Part shown: positions 10,841 to 24,000 of the stretch, one piece after another
Numbering within the stretch: position 1 is the first letter of the stretch
Layout of the letters: each line of letters opens with the position of its first letter
Origin: Stenogyne calaminthoides
Taxonomy: Eukaryota > Streptophyta > Magnoliopsida > Lamiales > Lamiaceae
NCBI GenBank assembly: GCA_037126765.1
Contig: JBBCBC010000027.1
Location: 3,868,406 to 3,932,405, forward strand
Length of the DNA: 64,000 bases
Reading direction: 5' to 3'
Notes under the pieces: generated by a model
Database searches by the model: none
What the model saw: the letters and a program-made list of their open reading frames with translations, nothing else
Told to the model about the DNA's origin: nothing
Position numbers and translations under genes: made by a program

Positions 10841-13800
10841 ATGGCGATGAACACAGGGGGGAGGCTTGTTGCTGGCTCTCATAATAGGAATGAGTTTATT
10901 CTTATTAATGCTGATGAAATTGGGAGGGTGAGTTCTTTGTAAACCCCTCATTTTGGTTCTAATTATTTCATTCTTTTTAGATGCCCATTTTTCCCTTAGG
11001 AGTTGCCTGAAACCCTTTGTTTAGATTCCATTTTTCTCTGTTTTGTTGTTCTGTGTGATTTACTGCAATGCAAGGTATATGTGTGTGAAGTTTAGATATT
11101 TAGCTTGAGATTCTTATATGAAATTTGTGATTTGATATTTTTTTTCCTTATTTTTTTTGTGTCATGTGAAGTGTATTTTATTATTTCCATGGATTGTGTT
11201 TATTCCATGTCCTATGCTTCCTCTCTGTGTGATAATGTTTCATGATATCTAATTTTGCATTCCATTTCCTCCCTGTTATTGTTAGCTGTATCTGAAGGCT
11301 TTTTTATGTGTTATAGTTCTTCTCTTTTGACTGTTTCTTGGTCACATGTCTGTTTTTGGCAGAAACTAATTAGATTAACATAATTAAGAACTCAGATTGA
11401 AGAAAGTAGGACTTTATTGATGCAAATATCCAGGGAGGAAGGTTCTTTTGGAGTGTTTATTCTGTACAATAGAGAAGAAGGGCCATTTGTCTTGTTTTAT
11501 TATTCAGTATTTTTTTATGAGTGGTTAATGGAAATTTAAACTTCTGATTGCTTCTAATTGTATAGATTAAGTCCGTACAAGAACTAAGTGGAGAAAAATG
11601 CCAAATTTGCGGTGACGAAGTGGGAGTGATAGATGAAAAGAAGAACGAACCGTTTGTTGCTTGCAATGAATGTGCTTTCCCTATGTGTAAGACTTGCTAT
11701 ATGTATGAAAGGAAGGAGGGAAATCAGGCTTGTCCTCAGTGCAAAACCAGATTAAAGCGCATCAAAGGTGAGAGTTTGTCGATTTTGTTTTTTGCCGTAC
11801 ATTAGCTCTCAGCTATCACCTTATAGTATAACAACTAATACTTTCGAATGAAACAACTAATACTTTGCCTTCCGTGTCATATTAATATTTGATTGACATA
11901 TGAATTCATATTGTAGGTTTCCCTAGAGTTGAGGGCGATGAAGATGAAGATGATGTTGATGATTTGGAGAAAGAGTTCGATTATGCAAAAGATGATGCTT
12001 CAGGCTCATTACGATATGCGGGGGCCTCCTCTACCCATGGTGGTTTAGCTGGAACCTTAAGTCATGATTCACCCCATGGTCTTAATTTCCCACTTTTGAC
12101 ATATGGTGAAGAGGTAAGATTAATAAATCACTTAGTTGTGTGTTAATTAATTGTTTAATATCGAGCTAATGTCTATCGATTATGTCAGGATGCTGAGATT
12201 GCATATCAAAATGCTATCATAATACCGCCGTATGTCAATAACGGGATTGGAATTCATCCGGATGCTTCTAGTACAACAGCCACTTGTAAGTTGTTTCTTG
12301 TGATCAAATTTATACATTGGAATAAGGTACATTTAAGCCCCCTAAATATTACCTCAGGATTGTTCAAGTAAGCCCTTAATGTAGTTTTTGGTGCAAAAAT
12401 TAGCCCTTTTAACTTTTTAAAATTGAACAATACACCCATAATGTATTTTATTGGTGCAAATAAACTATTATCTGCTGTTTATGTGTCTTTTTTAATTTTG
12501 GCATGATATCTGGACATAAAACTTTTATTACATTCATTGGACTTATAGAAGTGTCTATTTATTCAATTTTGTAAAGATGAAGAGTTTTATTTACACATTT
12601 CTTTTTTATACTTAAGGGGTGTGGATGCATCAAAAAAATACTTTAAGGGCTTATGTTTACCTGAGGTAAAACTTTAGGAGCCTTCTCAATTTACTTCAGT
12701 GAAATTTAAATCTTAATTCAAAAATCATAAAATAACATGATAATTTTTTTCCAAAAATAATTTAAAGCCGCATCTTATTGAGAGTTTTTTTTGAATATTT
12801 GAGTTCTTATTTACTTATGTTATTTTCCGCTGCAAATTCTTATAAAATTTATACATGATTGGCCTAGGAAAAGTTGGGATGTGAAACTGTGGTATCAGGG
12901 CAATTTTTATTTAATTGTTTACTTTTGATTTTCCAGTGCAACCGAGACCTATGGTTCCGGAGAAAGATACTGCACTATATGGCTATGGTAGTGTTGCATG
13001 GAAGGATCGTATGGAAGACTGGAAGAGAAGGCAAAATGATAAACTTCAAGTGGTCAAAAATCCAGGGGGAGGTGTTGACTTTGACGAGGGTGATCAAGAT
13101 TTGCCTACGTTAGTAACAGCCTTAATCTCGATTTGCAAACTGCTAATTTATTGCCTTCTTTTTCTATCATCTCATAGATGGCAGAATAATCTGACATTTA
13201 TATCTTTGAACTCTTTTTAGGATGGATGAAGGGAGACAACCACTTTCAAGGAAACTACCGATTGCTTCAAGCAAGATTAACCCGTATAGAATGATAATAA
13301 TGCTACGTCTTGTGGTTCTCGGTTTGTTTTTTCACTATCGAATTCTCCATCCAGTTCCTGATGCGTATGGCTTATGGTTGACATCACTTATCTGTGAGAT
13401 ATGGTTTGCTGTGTCATGGATACTTGATCAGTTTCCTAAATGGTATCCAATTGTGAGAGAAACATACCTTGATCGACTGTCACTTAGGTACAATCCACTT
13501 CTTATTCGGTGTTTCGTAATCATTTATTTAAGTTGATGAATGTTGATTACATGAATGCATACCACCGTATACAATAAATAGAATATAAGATGCACCTCTT
13601 ATGTTTATGTCCAAAGCAAGCAATTTTAACAATTCATAAAATATATTTTAGGGGAAATAGTATTTTAATCCTGTAAGATATTCCTATTTTGATATTAGTC
13701 CTGTTGTCTTTCACGAATTGAAAATTGTCCCATAACTTTCTATTTGTCATTTTGGTCCCGTGACCGGCTGTATACCACAGACGTCTCTAACATTGCTTGA

Positions 13801-16800
13801 CCTCTTTTAGGTATGAAAAGGAAGGAAAGCCCTCAGAATTAGCTAATATAGACGTGTTTGTCAGCACTGTGGATCCCATGAAAGAACCTCCATTGATTAC
13901 AGCAAACACAGTTCTCTCCATCCTTGCAGTGGATTATCCAGTTGATAAAGTATCGTGCTACGTATCAGATGATGGTGCGGCCATGCTTACTTTCGAGGCA
14001 CTTTCCGAGACATCAGAATTCGCTAGAAAATGGGTCCCATTCTGCAAGAAATTCAGCATCGAACCACGGGCTCCAGAATGGTACTTCTCTCAAAAGATTG
14101 ACTATCTGAGAAACAAAGTACAACCTGCATTCATTAGAGAAAGGCGTGCAATGAAGGTCTGTATTCTCTATATTATCTTGTTGAGAAAAAAAAAAAAGAG
14201 TATCGTTATGTATTATTCAGCTACTAATCCTTTCTAAATAACTGACTTTATTTATTTTTTTGTGGCCCTTTTTTTAATACAGAGAGAATACGAGGAGTTC
14301 AAAGTTAACATCAATAGATTGGTAGCGAAAGCAGAGAAGGTTCCTGAGGAAGGTTGGACTATGCAGGATGGAACACCATGGCCTGGTAACAGTGTGCGGG
14401 ACCATCCTGGTATGATCCAGGTTGGTGATGGTCATAATAGTAATTTCATCCATCTGTGGCTTTTCTTATGAAGTATGTGATGTAATATCTGTATACAAAA
14501 CTTTGGAAGCATATGTTTTCCTGTACTGTAGAAGTGTGGAGTCGTGATATTTACAATGTCAAGTTAGTTCGATTTTCATAATGTTTTTTTTTTTTTTTAA
14601 CCTTTTGTGTCCGTTTTGATTTTTAATTTACTTTTTCAAAAGGTATTTCTTGGTCATGCTGGTGGTGTTCGTGATACCGACGGGAATGTGCTCCCTCGCT
14701 TGGTCTATGTATCCCGTGAAAAGAGACCTGGATTTGAGCATCACAAGAAAGCTGGAGCCATGAATGCACTGGTAAATATCTATTATTCGTCTTTGATAAC
14801 ACACACTCAAAGAAGATGCTGAATCTTGAGTTCTAGGATTTATTTACGTTCTTACCCCTCACTCTGCCAAATTTCACAGATGCGAGTTTCAGCTGTTCTG
14901 TCAAACGCTCCCTATCTTCTGAATGTCGACTGTGATCACTATATAAACAATAGCAAAGCGATGAGAGAAGCTATGTGCTTCATGATGGACCCCACAGTAG
15001 GAAAGAAAATATGCTATGTGCAGTTCCCTCAAAGATTCGACGGAATCGATCTTCACGATAGATATTCTAATCGTAATGTTGTATTTTTCGATGTATGTAT
15101 ATCCTTCCTTTTATATCTATTTACTCTGTCATCTTTACCATCATGTGGGGCCTGATTCTTCGTCTTTGTGCAGATCAATATGAAGGGCTTAGATGGTTTG
15201 CAAGGGCCTATATATGTTGGAACTGGATGTGTATTCAGAAGGCAAGCATTGTATGGATTCGATGCTCCTGCTAAGAAGAAACGACCTAGCAAGACTTGTA
15301 ATTGCTGGCCTAGGTGGTGCTGTTTGTGTTGCGGTTCTAGGAAGGGCAAAAAAGGGAAATCAAAGAAAGATAAGAGGAAGTCCAAGCATAGAGAGGCGTC
15401 GAAGCAGATACATGCTCTTGAAACAATTGAAGAAGGGATTGAAGGTATAATTTAAAGTTGGTCTTATGTATAATAGTTTAACATAACAACTAGTACTTTT
15501 GAACCAAACAACTATACTATTTTAACTATACTCGCTAAATTCAAACCAATTGCACGGTAAAAGTGTTTTACATGCCTATAACTTGCAAAAATCCTGGGTT
15601 TTGTATTCATTAAAAAAGAAAGAATGGAGAAAAAATATGTTTGATTGAGTAATTTGTTTATCCTTTTGCAGAAACCAATATTGTCGATCGACCTGCCATC
15701 CCCCAAGAGAAACTCGAGAAGAGGTTTGGGCAATCCCCTGTTTTCGTGGCGTCAACACTACTAGAAAATGGTGGTATTCCTATATCAGTCAGTTCCACAT
15801 CACTCTTAAAGGAAGCAATACATGTTATCAGCTGTGGTTATGAAGATAAATCAGAATGGGGAAAGGAGGTAAAAGTTCTGTTTTTTTATTTCGTCATCAT
15901 ATATGATGTTTTTGTTTCCTTCTAAGGGGCCTTTTGGTTTGTTACTACCATTAATATTGAGACGATTAGATTTATTATAAAGAAATTTAGATGAAAATTT
16001 AAAATAAAAATTGTCAAGGGATAGAAGTCGTAACTTTCAATATGGGGTGGAATGGTCCATTCCCAAGTTTCGGGGGGTATGAATGCACTATTCAAGGAAC
16101 GAAACCAATGTACCGAACTCCTATTTTTAATTCCATACACCTAAACCAAACATGACCTAAATATCTGTGCTGAATCAGGTTGGTTGGATCTACGGTTCGG
16201 TTACTGAAGATATCTTGACGGGATTCAAGATGCATTGTCATGGGTGGCGTTCGGTCTACTGCATGCCTAAGAGGCCTGCATTTAAGGGCTCTGCTCCTAT
16301 CAATCTTTCAGATCGTCTTCACCAAGTGCTTAGATGGGCTCTTGGATCAGTCGAGATTTTCCTGAGCAAACACTGCCCCATCTGGTATGGATACGGGGGA
16401 GGATTGAAGTTGTTGGAACGATTTTCCTATATAAATTCCGTCGTATATCCATTTACGTCTATACCTTTGCTCGTATACTGCACATTGCCTGCCATCTGCC
16501 TTCTTACTGGGAAATTTATTGTCCCCGAGGTGCGTAACTATTACCACATACCCCTCCAGAACGAGTAATGCAGAATTGTGTTACTTATTTTATTTTTTCT
16601 CATATTTGCATCGAATGATTGTTTCGTGATTTTGTATTCCTCGTTAGTCAACCTAAGTTTTTTTGTCATTCTATGGAGTATATGGTAATTTTTCAAACTC
16701 GCAGGGTTCTTTTTTGAAAGTTTGAACTTGTATATAAGTAATAGTTCATTTATTAGAAGAATTTCATATGAAGACTCAATTTTTAGGTCGATTCTATACT

Positions 16801-17458
16801 GAGACGGTGAAAAATCGTTCTTTTGTTTATTTGTTGGCCAAGTCTTTAGCTGACGTGTCTTTCGATTTAACAGATCAGCAATTATGCGAGCATCATATTC
16901 ATGGCCCTTTTCATGGTCATTGCTGTAACCGGCATCCTCGAAATGCAATGGGGCGGCGTTGGAATCGACGACTGGTGGAGAAACGAGCAGTTCTGGGTGA
17001 TCGGAGGCGTTTCTTCCCACCTTTTCGCTCTATTCCAAGGATTACTCAAAGTAATAGCCGGTGTGAGCACAAATTTCACCGTCACGTCAAAGGGAGGCGA
17101 CGATGGAGACTTTGCTGAGCTGTTCATCTTCAAATGGACATCTTTGTTAATCCCACCCACAACTTTATTAATCATGAATATAGTCGGGGTTGTGGTCGGG
17201 CTAGCAGATGCCATTAACAACGGGTACGACTCGTGGGGCCCGTTATTTGGGAGACTCTTCTTCGCCATTTGGGTTATCATGCATCTCTACCCATTCCTCA
17301 AAGGTTTGACCGGAAAGCAAGAAAGGGTACCCACCGTGATCGTGATATGGTCGATTCTACTTGCGTCTATATTGACGCTCGTGTGGGTCCGGATAAACCC
17401 GTTTGTATCGAGAGACGGCCCGATTCTCGAGATTTGTGGACTCAACTGCGATGACTAG
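10841..17458 (+). CDS. CESA6-like: Cellulose synthase A catalytic subunit, CESA6-like
   Basis: UDP-glucose-using processive beta-1,4-glucosyltransferase of the plasma-membrane cellulose synthase complex. Coding exons: 10841-10927, 11566-11767, 11917-12113, 12189-12285, 12937-13108, 13221-13487, 13811-14156, 14283-14420, 14643-14771, 14880-15092, 15174-15444, 15672-15868, 16179-16529, 16874-17458. All introns are GT-AG, phases agree, and the product is 1083 residues, the usual family length. An N-terminal RING-like zinc finger uses Cys 41, 44, 62, 65, 70, 73, 85 and 88. Two membrane helices lie at about 276-294 and 302-322, and six more after residue 850. Catalytic residues: Asp394/395 (SDDG), Asp562/564 (DCD), Asp783 (TED) and QVLRW at 821-825. 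The Cys/Lys-rich class-specific region is about 650-735. The N-terminal NTGGRLVAGSHNRNEF points to the CESA2/5/6/9 group, which serves primary walls. The start ATG has A at -3 and G at +4; a second ATG two codons on matches the usual family start. The class is inferred by recall, not by alignment. Confidence 0.97.
12325..12696. mobile_element. Miniature inverted-repeat element in CESA intron 4
   Basis: The left arm (TTTAAGCCCCCTAAATATTA then CCTCAGG) is matched, inverted, by the right arm (AAGGCTCCTAAAGTTTTACC then TCAGG when read from the other strand). The inner blocks TAAGCCCTTAA-type also pair. It has no coding capacity and does not disturb the splice sites of the intron (12286-12936). 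The ends are approximate, and the target duplication was not resolved. Confidence 0.6.
13640..13795. repeat. Probable miniature-element fragment in CESA intron 6
   Basis: The intron between 13488 and 13810 holds TTTTAATCCTGTAAGATATT and TTTTGGTCCCGTGAC, motifs like those in the foldback element at 63377 (TTTTAGTCCTGTAAG). I see only part of an inverted repeat, so this is a weak call. Confidence 0.35.
15926..16157. mobile_element. Tourist-like (PIF/Harbinger) miniature element in CESA intron 12
   Basis: A 232-bp insertion with target duplication TAA at 15923-15925 and 16158-16160. The ends are GGGGCCTTTTGGTTTG and, from the right, GGTCATGTTTGGTTTAGGTG, the classic Tourist terminal type. It fills most of intron 12 (15869-16178), and its right end lies 18 bp from the acceptor AG. 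Confidence 0.8.
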
Positions 17459-17557
17459 GCAAGGAACGGGAAAAATGGAAAAAAACGGGAGTTGGTCGTG
17501 CAGCTAGACGGGTCGTTTGGTACGGTTTTGATCGAGTGAGTGATGTATTTAAGGTAG

Positions 17558-17563
17558 AATAAA
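17558..17563 (+). terminator. Poly(A) signal candidate of CESA
   Basis: AATAAA lies 100 bp after the stop codon. Further GT- and T-rich sequence follows, so cleavage is likely within the next few tens of bases. Alternative downstream signals cannot be excluded. Confidence 0.5.
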
Positions 17564-17599
17564 AAGGGTTTGATTCTCACTCTTGGAAGATTTTGTATA

Positions 17600-18149
17600 G
17601 GGATGAAGAAGTGGGAGGTGATTTATTGATATTTGTTTTGGAAATGGTTTCATTGATTCTTTTGTTGGATATGGGGTTTATTGTTATGATGAGAAGATGA
17701 TGATGTCTTAGTTGTAAGTTATGGCCCTCGAGGGATTATAGATGTAAGTTCTAAAGATTATATACTTTTCAATATCTTTATTTTTTTTTAGACAATGCCT
17801 TTTCTTGGTTTTTTTCTGGTGTTTGCAAACTATTTTAAGTGATTTATGCTCCATTAGAGTGATTGCATTAAAAAGACTGATTTTTATACACTTTTTTAAT
17901 TCTTTAACGAGTTTTTAATTTTTTGGAATTATCATGTAATTATTTTTCAGTCAATTATTGTTGATGTGTAGCTAGAATTCTTTTCAAACATTGGAAATAC
18001 ATCTACTATCGGTACAAAGTTACTTTTTAAGTGAATCTACGGTATAAAGTAATTTTATTGACTCTAAAATATAAAAATATGATTAAAAAGTTTAAATTAC
18101 CCTTCTGTCTATTTTTTGCACTTTTGACATATTTTTTGTACTTCTGGTG
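17600..18149. other. CESA 3' flank, AT-rich
   Basis: No gene or clear repeat is visible. The stretch runs into the left end of the duplicated block at about 18150. Confidence 0.5.
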
Positions 18150-19127
18150 TATTTTGAAGTGCAGTTTTTTTTTTATTTTTTTGCACTACAAGGCCAATTT
18201 TGGAGTGCAGTTTTTTTAATTTTCTGCACATTTGTCTTTTTTATTTCACTTTTTATTAGTTGCAATTTTTTATATAATTTAATTTAAATTTCAGATTTTA
18301 TAAAATTTGTGCTTTCTCAAAATGTGCACTTGGTCAAAACAAAAAAATAAAATTATGAATACATATAAAAATGAGATAAGGGGTGTTTTTGGTATAAATT
18401 GTATCTTAAAGTTTTTTTGTTAAAAAATTTATAGTGGAGAGTCATTAGTTCTTTACTATATGTTGATATACCTTTTTTTTATCACAGTTTTCAACTTTTT
18501 TTGGTAATTTCATGAGCGTCACTTCAGTAAAGCTCTAAGAAGTAATTGTCCAAAGAGACGTCTTTACAGATATCTGCTTTTTTGTATGTATGACCGCTCT
18601 GCCATACGAGTTTTTGTCTTGTCTCGAAATAGAGTTGCGCGATAATGGTCAAGAAAAGTCACGAATCATGATAAAGTTGAAAAGAAAAGTGAACATTATA
18701 AATTTTTATACCATTAATTCTTTATAATTTGAAGACTTGCGAGACCCACTCTCAATTTTTTGGGAAACGTACAAAAATGATTTTGAAGTTTGAAATTGGT
18801 TGGGTTCGAAAAAAAAGTTTGAAATTGGTTAATTTTTAAATAAATATTAAAAATCTAATATTCCACCCATTTTTTTATGTAATTGAACATTTGACGAAAG
18901 GTCTGACCCCTTACTTAATTGAATATTTTCTAAAATAGAAATAAAAAAAATCAATTATTTTAAAATTTAAAGTATTGCCTTCAAACATCTCTAAATTAAA
19001 CCACATTACTTTACTATTAAATTATCATCAAATACCAATTTTATCTCCTTTAAATTAATATTAATAAATAATTCTTATATTAAAACTCATGCAAATAATA
19101 TATGTTCCATTAATTAGGACACGGAGG

Positions 19128-19579
19128 TAGACTTGCTCAAAAGGTTCTGAACCGTCAGTTTGGTGGTTCCAAACCGGAATCGGAATCGGTCTAGACCAAA
19201 TCAAACCTTAAATATAATGGTTTGGTTTTGGTTTCATGTTTTGGGAGTCCGAAACCGTGGTTTATAGATTCGAATCAACCGCCGTATATATATATATACA
19301 TGATCAAACGATTGAGAAAAAAAAATCGGTTGGCGATCAACAAAAAAAAAAAAGCCCTTGAAATAAAAAATTGGCAGTTTCAAACCGAAACCAGCCTAGT
19401 AAATTGTAGTTGTATTAGAAAAATTGAAAAAAAAAAGAGAAATCGAATCGAAATCGAAACCAACAGAATCAAATCGGCAATATACATTTGGCCGGTTCGA
19501 TTCCAGTTCCCCATTTCTCCAAATTGAAATCGTCAGTTTCAAATGTAAACCGTCGGTTCGGAACTGTTGGGCAAGTCTA
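19128..19579. mobile_element. hAT-like miniature element, copy A
   Basis: Inverted ends TAGACTTGCTCAA and (from the right) TAGACTTGCCCAA enclose 452 bp rich in ACCGGTT, GAACCG and AAATCGAAACC motifs. The arms pair over tens of bases (GGTTCTGAACCG with GTTCCGAACCGACGG). Its twin in copy B is 31636-32088. The target duplication is not clean; the flanks ACACGGAG and ACAGCGGG are only similar. Confidence 0.7.
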
Positions 19580-20369
19580 GACAGCGGGAGTATCAAGTAT
19601 GTCACATTCTCTTTTTTTTCTTTTTAAAACTTACAAACTTTTAAGTTGTTGCAATTCGATAAACAATTTATTTTATCGGCACTAATTATTCAATGCATGT
19701 AGGCGCGTTTACTTGGATCAGAAATCTCTCTACATGAATAAAATTGTCTCGGAGAGGAAGATAAGTGTCCGACGTATGGCTGAAAATCTCTAATTCAAAA
19801 GCATGTATTAAATTGTAAACAATTTTAAGGATAGTGTACTAAAAAAGAGATATAATTGAAATTAGGTCAAAAGGTGGTGCATTATATTGTAATTGACCCC
19901 TTTTGAAATTAAAAAATGCCTACTACGAATATCCATTTTTTAGGATTTATAGTTTGACAAAAATTTGTATGCAATATTGTATACAAGTGATATGTGTAAT
20001 TGATTTTTTTTTCTCGCGGTCAGCAGAGCGGGTATTAGGGCAGATTGTTGGTGGGTCAATGACCTTCTTCATCTTCTTCCATCGCGCGCGCAGCCGGACA
20101 CGGTCAGATTTCCTCTTCTCTTCTGGCGGATCTCACGGGTTTTCTTCTTCCTCGTTCGTGCTCTAATTTTCTTTTTCGCTCCGATCATTGGATGAAATAA
20201 GGTTGTCCAATTTGAATTTTGGTGTGGATTCTGCTAGAAGATGAGATAATATGTGTGTAGTGTTTGGATTACCCCTCAACACAAAGTGTGTAATGAAATT
20301 CAGATCATTCTGCACTCTTTTCACGCTATTCTGTAAATCTGTAATTTTGGAGTGAATATTTTTTTCGCG

Positions 20370-20745
20370 TTTGTATTGGTTTTTGTTCATGTAGTAACAT
20401 TCTTTTGCCCATATGGTAACACTTTTTTTGTTCATGTAGTAACACATCAAGTTATTTTCTTAAATCTGTAATTTTGGACTGGGGATTTCTTTTCGCGCTT
20501 TGTTCATGTAGTAACACATGATTTTTTAGTAATGTGTAACACTGTTTATATCTCGCCGTAATACTATGTGAATACTCATGTGTTACCATATGAACAATAA
20601 TGTGTTACCTTGTGGCCCATGTTACCTTATAAATATTTAAGTGTTACGATATATTTTATTATGTGTTACGTAAGATATGAAGTTTTTTCAATATAACAAT
20701 ATAGTAACACTTATACATAGATGTAGTAACATACAAAAATTTGAC
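20370..20745. repeat. Cluster of GTAACAC/GTGTTAC heptamers, copy A
   Basis: About a dozen copies of GTAACAC or its complement occur in under 400 bp, often as ATGTAGTAACAC or ATGTGTTACC. The orientation runs forward, then reverse, then forward. The array reaches the tRNA-like unit at 20759. It may be the subterminal repeat zone of a transposon whose ends I could not define. The copy B equivalent is about 32895-33250. Confidence 0.6.
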
Positions 20746-20758
20746 AAAAAAAAAAAAT

Positions 20759-20824
20759 GTGTTCAATTGGAATCAAAACTGTGACCAAATTCATTAACAA
20801 ACCTGAACCACTAGGCTACAACAC
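20759..20824 (-). ncRNA. Decayed tRNA-like pol III unit, copy A
   Basis: Read on the minus strand, GTAGCCTAGTGGTTCAGG resembles an A box. The B-box position reads AGTTTTGATTCC, changed from the GGTTCGATTCC seen in copy B. The 5-bp ends GTGTT and AACAC pair. A long T-run follows at once, as a pol III terminator would. The anticodon stem is poor and the unit is only 66 nt, so it is not a working tRNA gene. It may be a tRNA-derived SINE head. Confidence 0.45.
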
Positions 20825-21023
20825 ATATTTGATAAAGTTACTCTTCTATAAATACATATGCGCCCGCGCCAACCCTAAAGCCCACTGCCCGCACCCTGCC
20901 CACTCTGCCCCCACCCGACCCGCCCGCCCGCGCTGACCCGCGAAATATGGACCATTTTTGTCTTATTTATGTTGTATTGCACATAACACTAGTGTGCAAT
21001 ATTTCACACAAGACCTTCTCTTA

Positions 21024-24000
21024 GGGTGTGGTTGGTATGTTGGAATAGATAGAGAATGAAATGATCATTCCTTAATTTATTCCAAATACATTGATTGATA
21101 TATTTTTTTTGAAAGGAATCATAATTCCATTAGGAATGATCATTCCCAAAAATAAAGGAACTGTGATTCCTTACATACACCGTGGATTTATGTATTTCAC
21201 ATTTTGAAGAATGAAATTTTTTTCCACAAAAAATATTATCATTCATTTCATAATATTACCTTCTCCCAACAACAACAATAATAATTTAATAATAATATTA
21301 TTTTATTAAAAAAATTATTTAATAAAAATAAAAATAATAACCAAGTCCAATAATAATAATCATATTAAATATAATAATATTAAAATATATAAATAATATA
21401 AAATTTTCAATAATAATACTATATCTCGAAAAATATAAATTATAGCGAATTCTTAATAATATTTTAATGAAAATAAAAATAAAAATATTATTATTTAATA
21501 ATATGTTATTAATAATAAATAATATTAAAAATATGTATAACGTTATTATTAACTCATACTTTCAACAATAATTAAAAATATATTAATATACATATATATG
21601 TTTACTAAAATTATATATTATTATAATAAACACATTAACAATATTGTTTTTGTAATTATTAAAAATATTATTTTAAAAAAAATATATTAAAAAGATAAAA
21701 ATAATAATATATTAAAAATATATATAATAATCAATAATAATATTAATATTAAAATATATTTAATAATTAACAATAATAATTCTAATACAGATTCATCAAT
21801 ATTTATATTTCATTCCTAGGTTATACCATGTTGGGCTTATACTGTAAAATATGTTTTTACTTTATATATAACCAAACTGAATTTCTTATTTATTTACTGA
21901 AATAAATTATTTATCACTGTTGCATTAAATATGATTGAATGATATATATATTTATTGCATATCTATTCATTAAATAGTACGTGTTACATGTAGTTAATAT
22001 GGTGATAACTGATCACAGAAGATCACATTAACAAATCCTTGTAACTTAGTACAAAATTCACAACCTAGATGGAAATGAACAATCCATCGTGAAAGGTTGA
22101 AGTGTAAGACTCAGATTGACTTGTCTTGATCAAGAGATTACACTAGTGCATTATGATGTGCTGAATAAGACCTACAGTGAGGATAAAATTTTCAGTACTG
22201 AACATGGAAGAATTAGACCTCAGTGGTTCGTTATTTCTTAATCTCCGTTCCTTAAATAAAATTGTGTGAAATTAATAACTATTGCTTTGACTTATATTGG
22301 GTAGAGAATCATTGTGACTCGATACTTTATATCTTGGGCAATATTATTAGTTACACGACGATTGCTAAGATTTAATACGGAGAATTGTGTGCAAGTACGT
22401 CTTGCGTGATTTTTCCCCTTGGGAGGCTCAGAAGATTTATCATACCAAATCTTGCAAGTGGAATTAATTTCCGGTATGGATAATAATGTTGGGCTGTCTT
22501 TACTCCAAGGATAAAAGTTATTAATTAATATAAAGTTTTTTCAGTGGCATGAATTAATTAATGGACTAAGATAATCTTAAACACGGGAAATAATAATTGG
22601 GAGCCATATTACAATAATATGAGTTAAGATGAATAGTGCAATATTAATTACTTGAATAACCGGGAGCATATTACAATAATATTTATGGGCTTGAATAATA
22701 TTGTGGCTCAATATTGAATATTCAAACTCCATTGGAAGGTCCAATCTTAATTCTCCTAAAGACCCCTTTAATAGCCCAAAGATAAAGTCCAATAACTGAA
22801 AAAAGTGCTTAAAATAAAAGAAATATTGTTGCCTTATATTTTCCAATTTTTTCAAAAATTATGGGTACGAGAGAAAAAAATTTCTTGATTTTCTTGAAAA
22901 GATTTTATGGAATAAGTATTCTTGAGATATATGTTTATCCCATAAATTCAAGATAAGTCAAAGATTCTTTTTCTTCCTTCATTTACCAAGATTTTCGAAA
23001 ATTATGGAGTGTGGGGAAAGAAAATATATTTTGTGATTATTATGGAAATAGAATATACAAGATGTATTCAAGATTATATCTTGGGAAGATAAAAAGAAAT
23101 TTCCTAACCCTAATATGACACAAAATTTTCGCTCCCTCATCTCTATATATAGGGGATGAATTTTTCATCCCCAACACAATTTCATGTGTTGGAAAAATTA
23201 GAAATCCACAAAGGTGGTGCAACATATTTTTCTTTTTTCTTTTTTTTTTTGTTAATTGTTCGCGAGCTTCCTAGACCCGATTGTCGAACAAGGACGTGGG
23301 AATACTAAAGAAGGACTTTGGGTGTGTTCGTCGAACCGTTGCTCATCTGTCTCCGTTTGATTTGCCAAAAAGGTACGCCATACATAACTTCTAGAAATCT
23401 GTATGTGTAGAATTTACGTGGCTTTATTATATGCATGATGTGTTGTTGCTATTTAATTATTATTTGAATTAATATATGATTAATTCATGCTAGTAATAAT
23501 TAAATAATTTGAATTTGTATTTAAAGTGCACCTCGAATAGATCCGGACACCCTATTTCCCCACAATTGGCATCAGAGCCTCGTTTTTGAGCTCTGTGATT
23601 TAGATTGTAATTTAAATTGTTGTTTATTAAATTTTGAAAATTGAATAGTAGAATTGTTAGATCTTTTTTGCAGGTATCCAATTGTCATGGTAATGTAATG
23701 TTTATTTAATTCATGCGTATGATTGTTTGGTTTTTAATTCGACTCATTCTGATTCGTTTTTCTCCTGAGAAAATCCACGAGTAGATTAGGTAGGCTATTT
23801 GATTTGTTCAATGTAATATACTAGTCTAGATCATAGGTCTATGAAACGTGCGTGGAGTCACGCTGCGCGATGCGATTTGGCCATGACGGGCGGCCGCATG
23901 GCAAGGGCGAACGACGTGGGATCGGATCGCGCGAAAAGGCGCCGGTGGCGTCTTGGCGTCTGACGCTTCAGAGATCTTGGGATGCGTCAAGAGGCTTGCA

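Noticed and set aside
16541..17280. 159- and 132-residue minus-strand frames
   Set aside because: Shadows of CESA intron 13 and exon 14 on the opposite strand.
20759..20824. Functional tRNA gene
   Set aside because: 66 nt, poor anticodon stem, and a broken B box in this copy.
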